DNA of 64,000 bases from Branchipolynoe longqiensis. Lineage: Eukaryota > Annelida > Polychaeta > Phyllodocida > Polynoidae. Location of the stretch: assembly GCA_030323885.1 (NCBI GenBank), contig CM059194.1, positions 30,235,367 through 30,299,366 on the forward strand, given 5' to 3'. The notes beneath the pieces were generated by a model. It was not told the origin of the DNA, did no database searches, and saw nothing but the letters and a program-made list of their open reading frames with translations. The position numbers and the translations under genes were made by a program. Every line of letters starts with the position of its first letter. The stretch's first letter is position 1. Of the stretch, positions 46,910 through 57,752 are shown in pieces.

Positions 46910-47090
46910 GATATGAACATGTTCCTGTGCTCTTTTAAAGAGAATAGTGTAACCAATGGTTTAAGCATTCTCCAGCCTTACATCACGCTAACATCTAAGA
47001 AGGGTCATTAGGACAGACTGACCCTAATAACCATTGTGGCCCTCAAACTTGATTCGGCCTTAAATAACTCTCAGAATAGGTTGTTTTCAG

Positions 47091-47425
47091 TTGGTTGGTT
47101 TTTGGAGGTTTACATACTGGCAACATCTAGGGTCATATCAGGACCGATACCAACTTGTGACAGTGCGCACTCATGGCAACTTTATAGTGCTGCCCCACTG
47201 TGGAATCAGGCCACTGGCACCATGACCCGATAACCCACTCAGTCACATTATGCACACACTGAGCTAAACAGTCCTTGCCCTATCCTATTAATGCAGGGTG
47301 CCAGGCTAGGAAGTTACAAGTATCAATTTTATAAGTCATTGGTTTGACTCGACCGGGAACCGAACTCCCGATCTCAAGCACGCGAGGCCCACCCTCTACC
47401 GATTCGGCCACCATGCCCAATGGGA
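47091..47425 (-). mobile_element. tRNA-derived SINE, near full length
   Basis: On the minus strand the head ggccgaatcggtagagggtg and a B-box-like ggagttcggttcc are followed by the body (tgatacttg, gcctggcacc, ggataggg, gtcacaagttggtatcgg) and the tail gatatgaccctagatgttgc. It has the same order as the copies at 48412 and 50225. Confidence 0.85.
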
Positions 47426-47639
47426 GAGAAAACAAGGTGTGGTGGTACTGATGGACTGGTTAAAGGAATTGGGGGAGGGGAGGGTACTGGAGGAGCGGTG
47501 GAGTGGTACAGTGTCATTTGCAGGAGATGTGCGTTAATTCCAGTAATTTTAAATGTGGATTCAAGATGCCAGAACCACGTGATGAGAATTAGTTTCATAT
47601 TTGGCATTGGCAGTGCCAACGTCTTTGTCAGACACATCT

Positions 47640-48085
47640 TTGCTAATTTTACAATTCACAATCTGATTAGTCAAGGTCATTGGTTAAAGATGCATAGTCC
47701 GATGGTTTTGCGTTTCTCTCATTTTCTGAGATAAACATATTTGGTTGTTCATTATAATCTACCTTACTTTAGTTTGAAGTAACTTTTATTTTAAATCACT
47801 AACTTTTGAGATATTTGAAATGGAAACATGCTAAATTAATTTTGGCAAGCATGCCAAAACTCTAATACCATAGGCCTCTGCAGTAAAAGCTTCTATTAAT
47901 TGACTCAGTATCCCCTTAGATGTGATGACAGATGTTTAATAAGTGCACCAGCATCTAAGTTAGGTATGTAGAATCAAATCTAGATAATTATTTTGGTTTT
48001 GAAAATGTTATGTTTTCATCGGACTATGCAGATTTAAGGGAACGCTACTCTCAGAACAGATCCGTCAGTCTCAACTAATCCTGAT
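47640..48085. repeat. Host repeat carrying the TTAA element
   Basis: Flanks ttcacaatctgatta (47653) and ctctcagaacagatccgtca (48050) are found fused, on the opposite strand, at 62975-63060. This is therefore a dispersed repeat into which the 47688-48033 element was inserted. Confidence 0.7.
47688..48033. mobile_element. 346-bp MITE with TTAA target duplication
   Basis: The ends AGATGCATAGTCCGATG and CATCGGACTATGCAGAT form 17-bp TIRs flanked on both sides by TTAA (47684-47687 and 48034-48037). TTAA duplications are typical of piggyBac- and Kolobok-type elements. No coding sequence. Confidence 0.82.
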
Positions 48086-48086
48086 T

Positions 48087-48407
48087 TTCATGGAGAGTAT
48101 AAACCATGAGTGGTCAAATTTAATCATGACAGATGTGAATGGGTAAAGTTGTACTGGCCGTGTTAGTGGCCCTTTAAGGGGCGCTGGTTGTTGGCTACTG
48201 CTGCAGTATAGTGGTGTCAAATTGTGCTTGATAGGCGTCTCATCCGGTGTTTGTGAATAATTGAGCGGCCCGGCAGCCAGTCTCATCGGCTAAGTTGAAT
48301 GCTGCACTAAAATTATCACATTCATTGCATCACCTATCAACGAACCGTGCAGGTGTAGTGGCGTTATTATAACCAGTACAGGTGACTAAGTGTCACATAT
48401 ATGAATA
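48087..48407. other. Intergenic sequence
   Basis: No feature recognised. Confidence 0.4.
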
Positions 48408-48411
48408 CGCG

Positions 48412-48735
48412 CGGTGACCAAATAGGTAGAGCGTGGGCCTCGCATGCGGGAGATCGGGAGTTCAATTCCCGGTCGAGTCAAACTAATGATTTGCAAAATT
48501 GATACTTGTCGCTTCCTAGCTTGGCACTCGGCATTAATAGGATAGGGCAAGGACTGGTTAGTTCAGTGTCAGGATAATGTGACTGAATAGGATATTGAGT
48601 CATGGTACCAGTGGCCTGGTCTCCCAGTGGGCCAGCACTATAAAATCACCATGAGTGCGCACTGTCACAAATCAGTACTCGTCCTGATAAGAGCTTAGAT
48701 ATTGATAGGACATAAAACAACAACAAAGAAACAAA
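48412..48735 (+). mobile_element. tRNA-derived SINE, full length
   Basis: A tRNA-like head has an A-box-like aataggtagagcgtgg and a B-box-like gagttcaattcc, ending cggtcgagtca. The body (gatacttgtcgcttcctagc, ggatagggcaaggactgg, agcactataaaatcacc, actgtcacaa) leads to the tail gagcttagatattgatagga and cataaaacaacaacaaag. It is the best reference copy of the family in this window. Pol III transcription of the parent is inferred. Confidence 0.88.
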
Positions 48736-50222
48736 ACTAAGTGTCGCATATGAATTCATTTAAAAATTGCCTGGTGAACACTTTGCCTGTATTGTTTGGG
48801 TGATGAGGCATACGGTGTCCTACAGCTGAATCCACACTGCATATGCTTCTTTTTTTATCTGCATCCACATTCGTGGCTAGATAATAACAAGCCCCACTAC
48901 CATTGAAGTCCATACAAAGTCATCGCGAAATAAGCGGGTTCATGCTAAAGCGGGGTTCAATTGATTGAATTGCATTTGAATTAAAGAATTCCTGGTCTAA
49001 GAAATCATTGTATTATGGCCGCATTCGCATTAAATTGGGTTTTCAACATATATATACATGTATAGAAATGTGTATTTATTTTCTCATTGCAAAATCTGGT
49101 GTTGTTTAATACTCACATAAGAACTATTTTCCTCCTGTGTGTGAGGCGTGAGGGGAGGGGGAGAATACATTCACCCTGACAGATGCTGGTGGTTGGGGTG
49201 AATGTATTCGCGAATGTCAGGGTCAACGCATATTGAGGAATAATAATAATTCAAAACCAGACACGGAAAATCGGGCTAATAAATTGATTAATCAGGCTTA
49301 ATAAATTTGCACACAGCCTTATAACCTGATACTGCTCAAGACATGACTCCATAAGCTTCCCCCAATAATACAATTGAGACTATTAGCTTTTAACTACTCT
49401 AACGTTTCTCAGACAGTACAGTCTGACTCTAGATTTATTTAATATCATTACTTATGTGCAGGACAGATCTGACTCTAGATTTATTTAATATCATTACTTA
49501 TGTGCAGGACAGAGAGTCAATTGATGTGTGGTTTTTCATAGATTGTTACTTATGTGCAGGTATTATTTCTGATGAATATTTGTCATATTATTTAAGACAA
49601 TTCTACTATAATGCAGGATTCTTTGATGAGGCTTGACAAACTGAAGACATGAGGCAGCAGCTACGGGCAGATCACGGTCACACGTTCATCTCACAGCCGG
49701 CTCACACACACATTTGACTTTTATCACACACATTATCAGTTTCACATAGGGTAATTAATGGGACCATAAGCTCTCAGCCAGGGCTCACAGTAGGTTAGAA
49801 AGGAAGATGGGGAGGGTGGGATGGTAAGAAATTCGTATATTCAGGGTCAGCGATCCGTCGTCGTCGAAGTACAGGCAGGGAATGAAATTATGCTTTGAAT
49901 CTTCTACCAGAAGTCACCTTTCGCCCCTAGCGACGCGCACTAGGAACTGTCTCTATGGTTATTCAGCATATCAGGCCCGTAGTCAAGATTTTGAATTACG
50001 CATGTTACCGGCAACATGATTAATCAAGTACATTTTCACAGCAATGTACGTTAGAACCACATGCATGGCAATAACCATGTCAAGTTTGGTCATCAGGTGG
50101 CATGTGGTTTTAGGTGCAAAGTGAGTTTAAAACATAAGTTCTATTTTGAAGGATAGGTCACCTTTCACCGTTTAAAATGTAGCTGTGACCCGGCATGCTT
50201 GGTTTCAGCTTCACGTTTTGGG
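48736..50222. other. Intergenic sequence with small repeats
   Basis: A hairpin gaatacattcaccc / ggggtgaatgtattc lies at 49164-49211. A 46-bp tandem duplication (tctgactctagatttattta and more) at 49421-49513 ends each time in acttatgtgcagg. No gene recognised; the 60-residue frame at 49454-49636 spans the duplication. Confidence 0.6.
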
Positions 50223-50520
50223 AGATCGTGGGATTCGAACTCATGGGTTCGAACCCTGATCGAGTCAAACTAATGACTTAAAAATTTATACTTGTCGCTT
50301 CCTAGCCCGACGCTCGGCATTATTAGGATAGGGCAAGGACTGGTTGGCTCAGTGTCAGGATAATGTGACAGAGTGGGATATCAGGTCCTGGTGCTGGCAG
50401 CCTAGTCTCCCAGTGGGACAGCACTATAAAGTCGCTAATGCGTGCACACTGTCACAAGTGGGTACCCATCCTGATATGACCTTCAATGTTGCCAGGACGT
50501 AAAACTCCTACAACCAACCA
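50223..50520 (+). mobile_element. tRNA-derived SINE
   Basis: The head is degenerate (gggttcgaaccctgatcgag) but the body and tail (atatgaccttcaatgttgcc, aggacgtaaaactcctacaa) match the copy at 48412. Confidence 0.85.
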
Positions 50521-50883
50521 ACCGTTCAGCTTCAGTCCTTCATGAGGGACCAGTGAACTTGGAACACCCACATTGTTCAACCCATCTGTTGTTTCAGCTG
50601 CTATGTCAGGCAATGAGCTACACAAGAACCACCCATATGACATAATCATTGAGCCTCAGTAGTTGATTCAAGCTGAATAGGAAAAGGCACGTCACTATGG
50701 AAAGCCAAAGACGTGTGAAAGTGGAATGTGGTTTTTGATCGGCAGCAGCTGAGTACCCTGCTTTATGTGCTAAAGTCACCCACCCCCACCCAGTGTCAAC
50801 ACGTCAACAATACTCAAAATGTTCAGCTGAATTCAGACCAAGTAGATCTCGTTATCAATCTGCCAGCAAGATCCACAATAGGC
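50521..50883. other. Intergenic sequence
   Basis: No feature recognised between the SINE and the ACC/ATC array. Confidence 0.4.
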
Positions 50884-51345
50884 GGATTCAACCACCACTA
50901 CTACCACCCTTACCATCACCATTACCATCACCAATACCATCACAATCACCACCATCACCATCTTCACCCCTCACCCTCACCATCACCATCATCACCATCA
51001 CCACCACCACCACCCTCACCATCACCACCACCATCAGCCCCACCATCACCATAGATCATCACCATTACCACCATCACCAGCACCATCTCCAATGCCACCA
51101 CCACCATCACCATCAACACTACCATCACCATTACCATCACCAATACCAACACAGTCACCATTACCATCACCACCACCATCAACAGTACCATCACCACCAT
51201 TATCATCACCATTGCCATCACCATTACCATCACTGTTACCATCACTGTTACCATCACTATTACCATCATCATCACCAGTACCAATACCATCACCAATACC
51301 ATCACAATCACACCACTACTACCATCACCACTCATCATCATCATC
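50884..51345. repeat. ACC/ATC trinucleotide-type array
   Basis: accatcaccattaccatcacc-type sequence continues into catcatcatcatgctgtcgg, the ATG-type tail of the RTE-like element on the minus strand. Frames give H/P/S or V/M-rich artefacts on either strand. Confidence 0.92.
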
Positions 51346-52050
51346 ATGCTGTCGGTCGCAATGCGACAAAGACTACTTTCATTACTTGACTGCTGCTCTC
51401 CATTTAGCTGTCTGCTGTGAGAGTGATGTCCATGAGTCGGTCTTAATGTCTCTCAGCTTCAGGTTTCTCTTGATGGTATCCTTGAACCGGAGACGAGGGC
51501 ACCCTCTCTTTCTGTAACCAGAAGACAGTTGAGAATAGAGGATCTGCTTTGGTAGCCTGTCTGATGACATCCTCATGAGGTGTCCAGTCCACCGGAGATT
51601 CTTTTTGATCAGAAGATCTTCCATAGAGGGCAGCCCCGTCCGTTCGAGTATTTCCTTATTTGTCACTTTGTCCTTCCAGGTTAGCCTCATGATTGAATGC
51701 AGATGTCGCATCATGAAGGCATGCAGCTTTTTCACCTGTCGTCTGTACACTGTCCAGGCCTTGGCTCCGTATAGTAGGGTGGATAGCACGATTGCACGGT
51801 AGATCTTGCCTTTGACCCGCATGGACACATGGTGGTTGTTCCAGAGTCTCTGGCGTAGTCGGCCGAAAGATGTGCTAGCCTTGGCAATCCTCCTCTGTAT
51901 TTCAGCATCAATGCGTCAATCACTTGATATAGTGCTTCTGAGGTAGGTGAATTCCGGAACAGAGTTCAGCTTGTTTCCGTCAACCATGATATCCTCCTCT
52001 CGGGTTCTTGGAGAGTTGGGTTGGTACAGCACCTCCATCTTCTTGATGTT
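51346..52050 (-). pseudogene. RTE-like LINE, C-terminal RT fragment
   Basis: On the minus strand a frame of about 235 codons starts near KKMEVLYQPN, continues with FTYLRSTISSD, IQRRIAKASTSFGRLRQR, VKGKIYRAIVLSTLLYGA and ERTGLPSMEDLLIKKNLRW, and ends near QQTAKWRAAVK. This is the region after the RT active site in RTE-type non-LTR elements. A TGA interrupts the frame just after TISSD (about 51916-51918). The 3' end carries the conserved tttgtcgcattgcgaccg stretch and an ATG repeat tail. 3' fragments of the same family lie at 9485, 18945 and 58735. The RT active-site domain and endonuclease are absent. Confidence 0.88.
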
Positions 52051-52345
52051 TCATCACCACTGCCATTACCACCATCATCACCATCACAATCGCCAATACC
52101 ATCACAATCACTACCACTATCACTGCTACCATGACCATGACCATCATTACCACGACCATTGCCACCAACATCTCCAATGCCACCACCACCACTATCACCA
52201 CCATCACCAATGCCATCACCACAACCATCACCATAACCAATACTATCAACAATACCAAATTCCACCACCATCACCACAATCGCCATCATCATCACCACCA
52301 TCACCACCACCACCATCATCATCACCACCACAAATACCATCAATA
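52051..52345. repeat. Second ACC/ATC array
   Basis: tcaccaccatcaccatcac-type array on the 5' side of the RTE fragment, so the fragment sits between two arrays of the same sequence type. Confidence 0.9.
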
Positions 52346-52519
52346 CCAACCTGCCTCTGATGGCAGTAGCAAGAAGTAATATAGTCCGTAGCAACTCAGT
52401 GCCCCACTGAATACTTGCTTTATTTAGACGCTACATTTCCAAGAATCATGTAAGACTACGACTCCTCTCTGGTTTCATCTCCATTTTCTCTGCTTTCCTT
52501 GTCATTGCTGGACGGTGTA

Positions 52520-53400
52520 GCCTGCATACAGAAACATCCTGCTCCCCTCCACACCACTCTCCCACATACACCCACCTCTCCATATCGCCACCTGCGTAGC
52601 CTCTTCTCCAGCAGGCCTTTCTCCGCAACCACCTCTCCACACACTCCAATCATAGTCATACACACCCCTCCACTCCACTCCTCCCCTTACCCCACCCATC
52701 CACATCGAAATCTACATAACCACCACATCTCATACCCACCTCTCCATACACACTCCTCCACTCCCCCCCCCCCCCCCTTACCCAATTCATCCACACCGCC
52801 ATCTCCATAGCCACCACATCACACATCATTTCAACTCTCAAATCCATCTCTACACACCTCTTTACACACACTCATCCACACCGAAATGTACATAACCACC
52901 ACATCTCACACCCGGCCGTCCACAGCTCCCTCTCCCCTCCCCCCAACCCCCCTGAAACACCCAGAGCCCTCATTTTACCCATGCCTCCACCTGTCTCCTG
53001 TCTCCTTCCCCTTTATTCATATGTATCTGCCCCTATCTTCATATGTATCTGCCCCTATCCCTCCAGACACCAACCAATCAACCTTCCTTTCCCAGTTCCT
53101 CCCCACGCACCCCCCTAACACCCACACGTATAGCGCTCTCACTCTCCTTCTGACTCCGCACAAGCACAAAGCAATCGAATTCTCTTGTAAGGCCCCTGCC
53201 ACTCCCCCCACCTCCCCCCTCCCCCACACACCCGTCCCCTCCCCCAGAACTTCCCCCCCCCACACCTCCCCTCCCCCACACCTCTGCTCCCACACACACC
53301 TTCCCCTCCCACCCACTTCTCCCCTCCCCACACCCGTCCCCTCCCCCACAACTTCCACAACCACCCACACCTCCCCCGTTCACACATACCTCCCCCTCCA
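52520..53400. repeat. C-rich, purine-poor low-complexity tract
   Basis: About 880 bp dominated by cacctctcc, acacaccc and cccctccccc words on the plus strand, with local repeats (tatctgcccctatc twice near 53025-53060). Frames are P/S/T/H-rich artefacts. Confidence 0.85.
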
Positions 53401-53401
53401 G

Positions 53402-53540
53402 ATAATGTGACTGAGTGGGATATCAGGTGATGGTGCCGGCGGCCTAGTATCCCAATGGAACAGCACTATAAAGTCACCATCAGTGTGCACTGTCACAAGT
53501 AGGTCGGTACCCGTCCTACTATGACCTTAAATGTAGCCAT
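53402..53540 (+). mobile_element. tRNA-SINE 3' half
   Basis: gataatgtgactgagtggga to tatgaccttaaatgtagcca matches the SINE body and tail; the head is absent. Confidence 0.8.
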
Positions 53541-53548
53541 GTTAGGCG

Positions 53549-53816
53549 GTGTATCCATAAACTGTTACCTTGTTCCGTGTTCGCTTGTGCCTTACGATGT
53601 ACCACACAGACAATGAACCTGTGTTTTGCTTCATGGCCGTTCCCATAGGTTGGACACAGGGACTGTATGGCCTTGTGCATGGCACATATGACATACTGAC
53701 TGGGAACATAGAGAATGAACACGTTTATTTTCTGTGTGCCACATGACAAGGTCACAAGTTCAAGAGCGAACACAGAACAAGGGAACACGCCGGAAGGGAA
53801 CAGTTTATGGATACAA
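53549..53816. mobile_element. MITE (GTATCCATAAACTGTT ends)
   Basis: gtatccataaactgtt at 53551 is the inverse of aacagtttatggatac ending at 53814. A second inverted pair gttcgct / agcgaac lies just inside. It abuts the SINE fragment. Confidence 0.8.
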
Positions 53817-54480
53817 GGCCTTACTTACCCACGTCCCCTCAGCTGGTCGGTCCCACTCTCCAGGCACCCTATACAGACCTGCTCCTGGAGAGCTGCTCTC
53901 AACCTGCATCTCAATGGTGGGGGAAGCCACACCAAACTGACATGGCCAGCTCACCTTCCAGCTCTATTACAACGTCCACTGGACCCCCGCTATACCCAAA
54001 TACAAACGCTGATGCCTCACAAAAGCCAAACAGATAGACCAATTCGTAATTCCAACTGGGCATCCGCTGAAAACGGAGTCCAGAGCAAAACAAATGCACA
54101 CGGTCATTGACTTATTATGACAACAATTGATTAGCACAAGTCCCATTCATATGACCTTAGATGTTGTTAGAACATCAAACCCAGACAAGAAAGAGTAAGA
54201 TATGGGTGATAACAAGGACAGTTGAAACCTAACTTCTGGCATTTTCCCGCGATTCGCTGACAATGCTAATCCAATGGGAAAAAAATCCGCATTTTCTCGG
54301 AAATTCACCATTAGCCTAAAAGTCTTGCTTTGATTTCCATGCTTTTTGTCGTAGACCACTTTCATCCATGCATATAGCTACTGGTCTGAGTTTCTCTTCT
54401 CAGCAACAGTAGCCATTGTGCGGTACCGCAAACTAGCCAGAAATATAGGTGATTGACAAGGATGAGTGAGGCTTTCCTGG
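53817..54480. other. Intergenic sequence with a SINE-tail fragment
   Basis: tatgaccttagatgttgtta near 54148 is the SINE tail. The frame at 53715-54110 has no recognised domain. Confidence 0.45.
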
Positions 54481-54570
54481 AGCAACTTGGAGCAACTCGG
54501 AGCAACTCGGAGCAACTCGGAGCTACTCGGAGTTACTCGGAGCTACTCGGAGCTACTCGGAGCTATTTTG
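54481..54570. repeat. 10-bp tandem repeat, about 9 copies
   Basis: agcaactcgg and then agctactcgg repeats. Confidence 0.92.
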
Positions 54571-54770
54571 AGATGTTCACTCTTAGGTGATGCAACATAG
54601 CGTGATGGAAGGGGGGGCGGCATGTGTATTTTGAGTAGAATTTAACAATGTTTTTGGGATGAGTTTTGTCTCTTGCAACATCACTTGTGTCCAGTGGGTG
54701 TATGGGTGAGTATTAGTGGGTATGTTCCAACCACAGCTGTATTTGATCTTTTGTCATATTAGTTGATTAA

Positions 54771-55427
54771 GATTACATAGTCCGATGGTTTTGACAGAGT
54801 GTGTAGGGCATCATTTATGCAACTGAGACATCTCAGATCCATCAAGGATGCCCTGACACGTGACTCGTTAGAGAAGGTTACTCATGCTTTCATTGGTTCA
54901 CACATGGATGATTGTAATGCTCTCTTGTATGGTCTGCCGCTGTCAAGTATCTCAAAACTGCAACGTGTACAGAATGCGGCTGCCAGGTTGTTGACGGGTA
55001 CAAAGAAATTTGATCACATCATTCCTGTGCTGAAATCATTACACTGGCTCCCTGTGGAGAAGAGAATTGATTTCAAGGTGCTGCTTCTTGTATATCGTAC
55101 CTTGCATGATCAGGCTCCAGAATATATGAGAGATATGCTCCAGGAGAGAACAAATGTTTGAACACTGCGCTCCACAGTCTCCAGCCAGTTAGCAGTTCCT
55201 CGGAGCAGACTCAAAGGCTTTTTGGTGATCGTGCTTTTAGTATTGCTGCCCCGAGACTGTGGAATGCTCTGCCAGGATATATCACAGATTGTAAATCTGT
55301 TGGTGCTTTTAAAAAAGGTCTTATGACACATTTGTTTAAATCTGCTTTTAACTAGGTGAAATTTATTTTCCTGTATATTTGTTTGTTATGTAAAGTGCCA
55401 TTTGATGTTTCATCGGACTATGCAACT
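54771..55427. mobile_element. TTAA-flanked TIR element carrying a LINE fragment
   Basis: The left GATTACATAGTCCGATGG after TTAA (54767-54770) and the right CATCGGACTATGCAACT before TTAA (55428-55431) match the TIRs of the 346-bp MITE at 47688. Its interior is almost entirely the 3' end of a CR1/L2-like LINE. Confidence 0.75.
54798..55355 (+). pseudogene. CR1/L2-like LINE RT C-terminal fragment
   Basis: It encodes LRHLRSIKDALTRDS, THAFIGSHMDDCNALLYGL, LQRVQNAAARLLTG, LKSLHWLPVEKRIDFKVLLL and VYRTLHDQAPEY. After a frame change near 55155 it encodes RLFGDRAFSIAAPRLWNALP and FKKGLMTHLFKSAFN plus a stop. These blocks are the conserved end of CR1/L2 reverse transcriptases, downstream of the active site. 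No endonuclease or active-site part is present. Its limits nearly coincide with the flanking TIRs. Confidence 0.9.
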
Positions 55428-55504
55428 TTAAACAAGAGAAATTTGAAGTTCACACTATTGCCCTTCATCAACCCTCTACTCTTTGCCATATCCGAGTAAT
55501 GCTA

Positions 55505-55600
55505 AACGACAAGTATCAATTGTTTAAGTCATACATTTGGATCTTCCAGGGCTCAAATCCGGGTGTTCGAACCCATCGACCTGCCAAAACGGGATACTGA
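55505..55600 (-). repeat. tRNA-SINE head fragment
   Basis: aagtatcaattgtttaagtc and gggtgttcgaacccatcgac match the head/body junction of the SINE in minus orientation, degenerate. Confidence 0.5.
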
Positions 55601-55601
55601 C

Positions 55602-55778
55602 GTAGTGGTCTGCACTGACCTCTCAGGCAAGTAACCACATAGACAGGTAGGCGTGGGGAGTGTATTGATATCAGGGAGCCTAGGTGGTGTAATGGTTAGC
55701 ACACTGGCCCGGAATGCAAAGAGATGTGGGTTCGAGTCCCGCTCTAGGCGCAGTATTTCCCATTTTCATCACCCCACG
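55602..55778 (+). repeat. tRNA-like repeat, copy 1
   Basis: Contains a 73-base tRNA-like stretch: gcctaggtggtgtaatggtt (A box), then gggttcgagtcccgctctag (B box and T arm), with pairable GCCTAG / CTAGGC ends. The anticodon loop lacks the usual T33, so it looks like a SINE head rather than a working tRNA gene. The same 177-bp unit recurs at 55921. Confidence 0.7.
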
Positions 55779-55920
55779 ACACTGGTGCCGTGATCAGGAT
55801 CCTGTACAAGCTTTGCGCTGTATGGTTGTTGAACCTACCCTGTGTATGTATGTGTTAGTGCATTGCCTGTATGTATGTAATTGTAAGCATTACAAGACTT
55901 ACAATTCCAGGGGGACGAGT

Positions 55921-56096
55921 GTAGTGGTCTGCACTGACCTCTCAGGCAAGTAACCACATAGACAGGTAGGCGTGGGGAGTGTATTGATATCAGGGAGCCT
56001 AGGTGGTGTAATGGTTAGCACACTGGCCCGGAATGCAAAGAGATGTGGGTTCGAGTCCCGCTCTAGGCGCAGTATTTCCCATTTTCATCACCCCCA
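55921..56096 (+). repeat. tRNA-like repeat, copy 2
   Basis: Nearly identical to 55602-55778, starting 319 bp further on. The downstream sequences after cgacactg differ. Confidence 0.8.
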
Positions 56097-56449
56097 CGAC
56101 ACTGACGCTCACCTCATTGGGCTATCTCGTCTGTGTGATGATTCTCCTGTCGCCCATTCCCAAGATAAAAATATCCCCTACTAAATTGAGAGACCTCTTT
56201 AATTCTTGATAAAAAACAACCCATATCCCCACAAAAACCCACACGGAATAGTGGTTAATGTCTTGCTCTCTCCCCACCCGACGCGTAAATTAGAATTTTC
56301 AATCATTGTTAATTGCGCTTGTAAAAGTTACGGCCCCGGGAGAGTGGGTGTTAACGCTAATGGACACATGTTTCACTACTCACGACACCGCTGTCAAACA
56401 TCTGAATGAACACCCTTTAACTTATGCTGTGCCACCACCAAGACGCATT

Positions 56450-56955
56450 ATCCTGACCGGGAGATCGGAAGTTCAATTCTCGGTCGAGTCAAACCAATGA
56501 TTTATAAAATTGATACTTGTTGCTTCCTAGCTTGGCGCTCGGCATTAATTTTGTTGTTGTTGAAGATTTATACTGCCTATCATGGATAAGCCTGAATAGA
56601 CTTGTTTTCACCATTAGACAGTTTGTCGATAGAAAGCCCAAGCCTACATTTTTACCGACCCAAGGGATTTTTAACCTCCCACACCACATAGGCATGTTAT
56701 AGAGCAACTCGGCTTTGATGATGCTGTAAGTTATACACAGCAGTGGAAATCCAAAGTGACAGAGGTGTGGGCAAGGACTGGTTAGCTCAGTGTCATGATA
56801 ATGTGACTGGGTGGGATATCGGGTCATGGTGCTAGCGGCCAGATTTCCCAGTGGGGCAGCACTATAAAGTCGCCATGAGTGTGCACTGTCACAAGTCCGT
56901 ACCCGTCCTGCTATGAACTTAGATATTGCCAGAACGTAACACTTCAACCAACCTA
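56450..56955 (+). mobile_element. tRNA-SINE split by a 219-bp insertion
   Basis: The head and first body part end at gcggcattaat-like sequence (56548) and the body resumes with gggcaaggactggttagctc at 56769. Between them lies unrelated sequence starting tttgttgttgttgaag. The tail is tgctatgaacttagatattg. Confidence 0.8.
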
Positions 56956-57085
56956 GTCTGGTGTGTGGGATTACTAGGATAGGGAAATGATTGGTAAGCT
57001 CAGGATCAGGATAATGTTACTAAGTTAAACCGAAAATGTATACCTATAACTACCTAGCATGGCTCTCAGCATTACCAGGATAAGA
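56956..57085 (+). repeat. Degenerate SINE-body fragments
   Basis: aggatagggaaatgattggt, caggataatgttact and tacctagcatggctctcagc resemble body pieces of the SINE in shuffled order. Confidence 0.5.
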
Positions 57086-57569
57086 CAAGTATAAGAACGA
57101 AGAAGACTAATTGTTTAGAATTGAAATGTTCACCCCAGCTTAATAACAAAAAAGTGAATTAAAAAGAAAAAGTAAATACGTGATCACGCAGTACACCACT
57201 CAAACTGCACAAGCTACTTTAAACTGCAACAATAAAATAAAGGACAATATTTTCATCCTACAGAAAAACATAGTGTAGAAGACGCCAAAAAAAACAACAC
57301 TTTCCTCTGAACTGTAAACAAGGAAACAAACATCAATCAAGCCATCACTGAACAAATATTTCCATTTCACAACATGAATAGTGTACAATGTAATCATAAT
57401 CCATTACAGGAAAACCAACAGTGAAGTTGACTAATTGCTCTGCATGCGTCATTTCCCACGGTACATCAAGCACGGAGTCAATTATATGCAGTAGGCTGCA
57501 GAGAAAACAGAAAAAAAGGGACCTATGTTTATGGATAATTAATAAAAAAACACCTTTGGATTTGTGATG
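57086..57569. other. Intergenic AT-rich sequence
   Basis: No feature recognised. Confidence 0.4.
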
Positions 57570-57571
57570 TA

Positions 57572-57752
57572 CAGTAAAACCTCCGTAACCGACCACCTCC
57601 ACAGATCGACCACTCCCCTATATCGATCGCTTTATTTGGGTCTCAACAATACCATTGTAACCATATTCTAACTCCCTAAGCTGACCACCTCCCTAAATGG
57701 ACCACTTAAAGTCGGTCCCATGGTCGGTCGATTTAGAGAGATTTTACTCTCA
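57572..57752. mobile_element. Pogo/Tigger-like MITE
   Basis: The left cagtaaaacctccgtaaccg and the right cggtcgatttagagagattt plus tact mirror each other with changes. gaccacctcc recurs inside. CAGTAAAACCTC-type ends with TA flanks are typical of pogo-group MITEs. Confidence 0.65.

Noticed and set aside
44942..47011. A 689-residue frame across the gap
   Set aside because: It is G/R/V/S repeat sequence and passes through 497 undetermined bases.
48412..48485. Functional tRNA gene
   Set aside because: A and B boxes are recognisable, but the cloverleaf is degenerate and the sequence is the head of a dispersed SINE.
50793..53410. His/Pro/Ser-rich frames
   Set aside because: They lie on ACC/ATC and C-rich low-complexity DNA and have no splice sites or domains.
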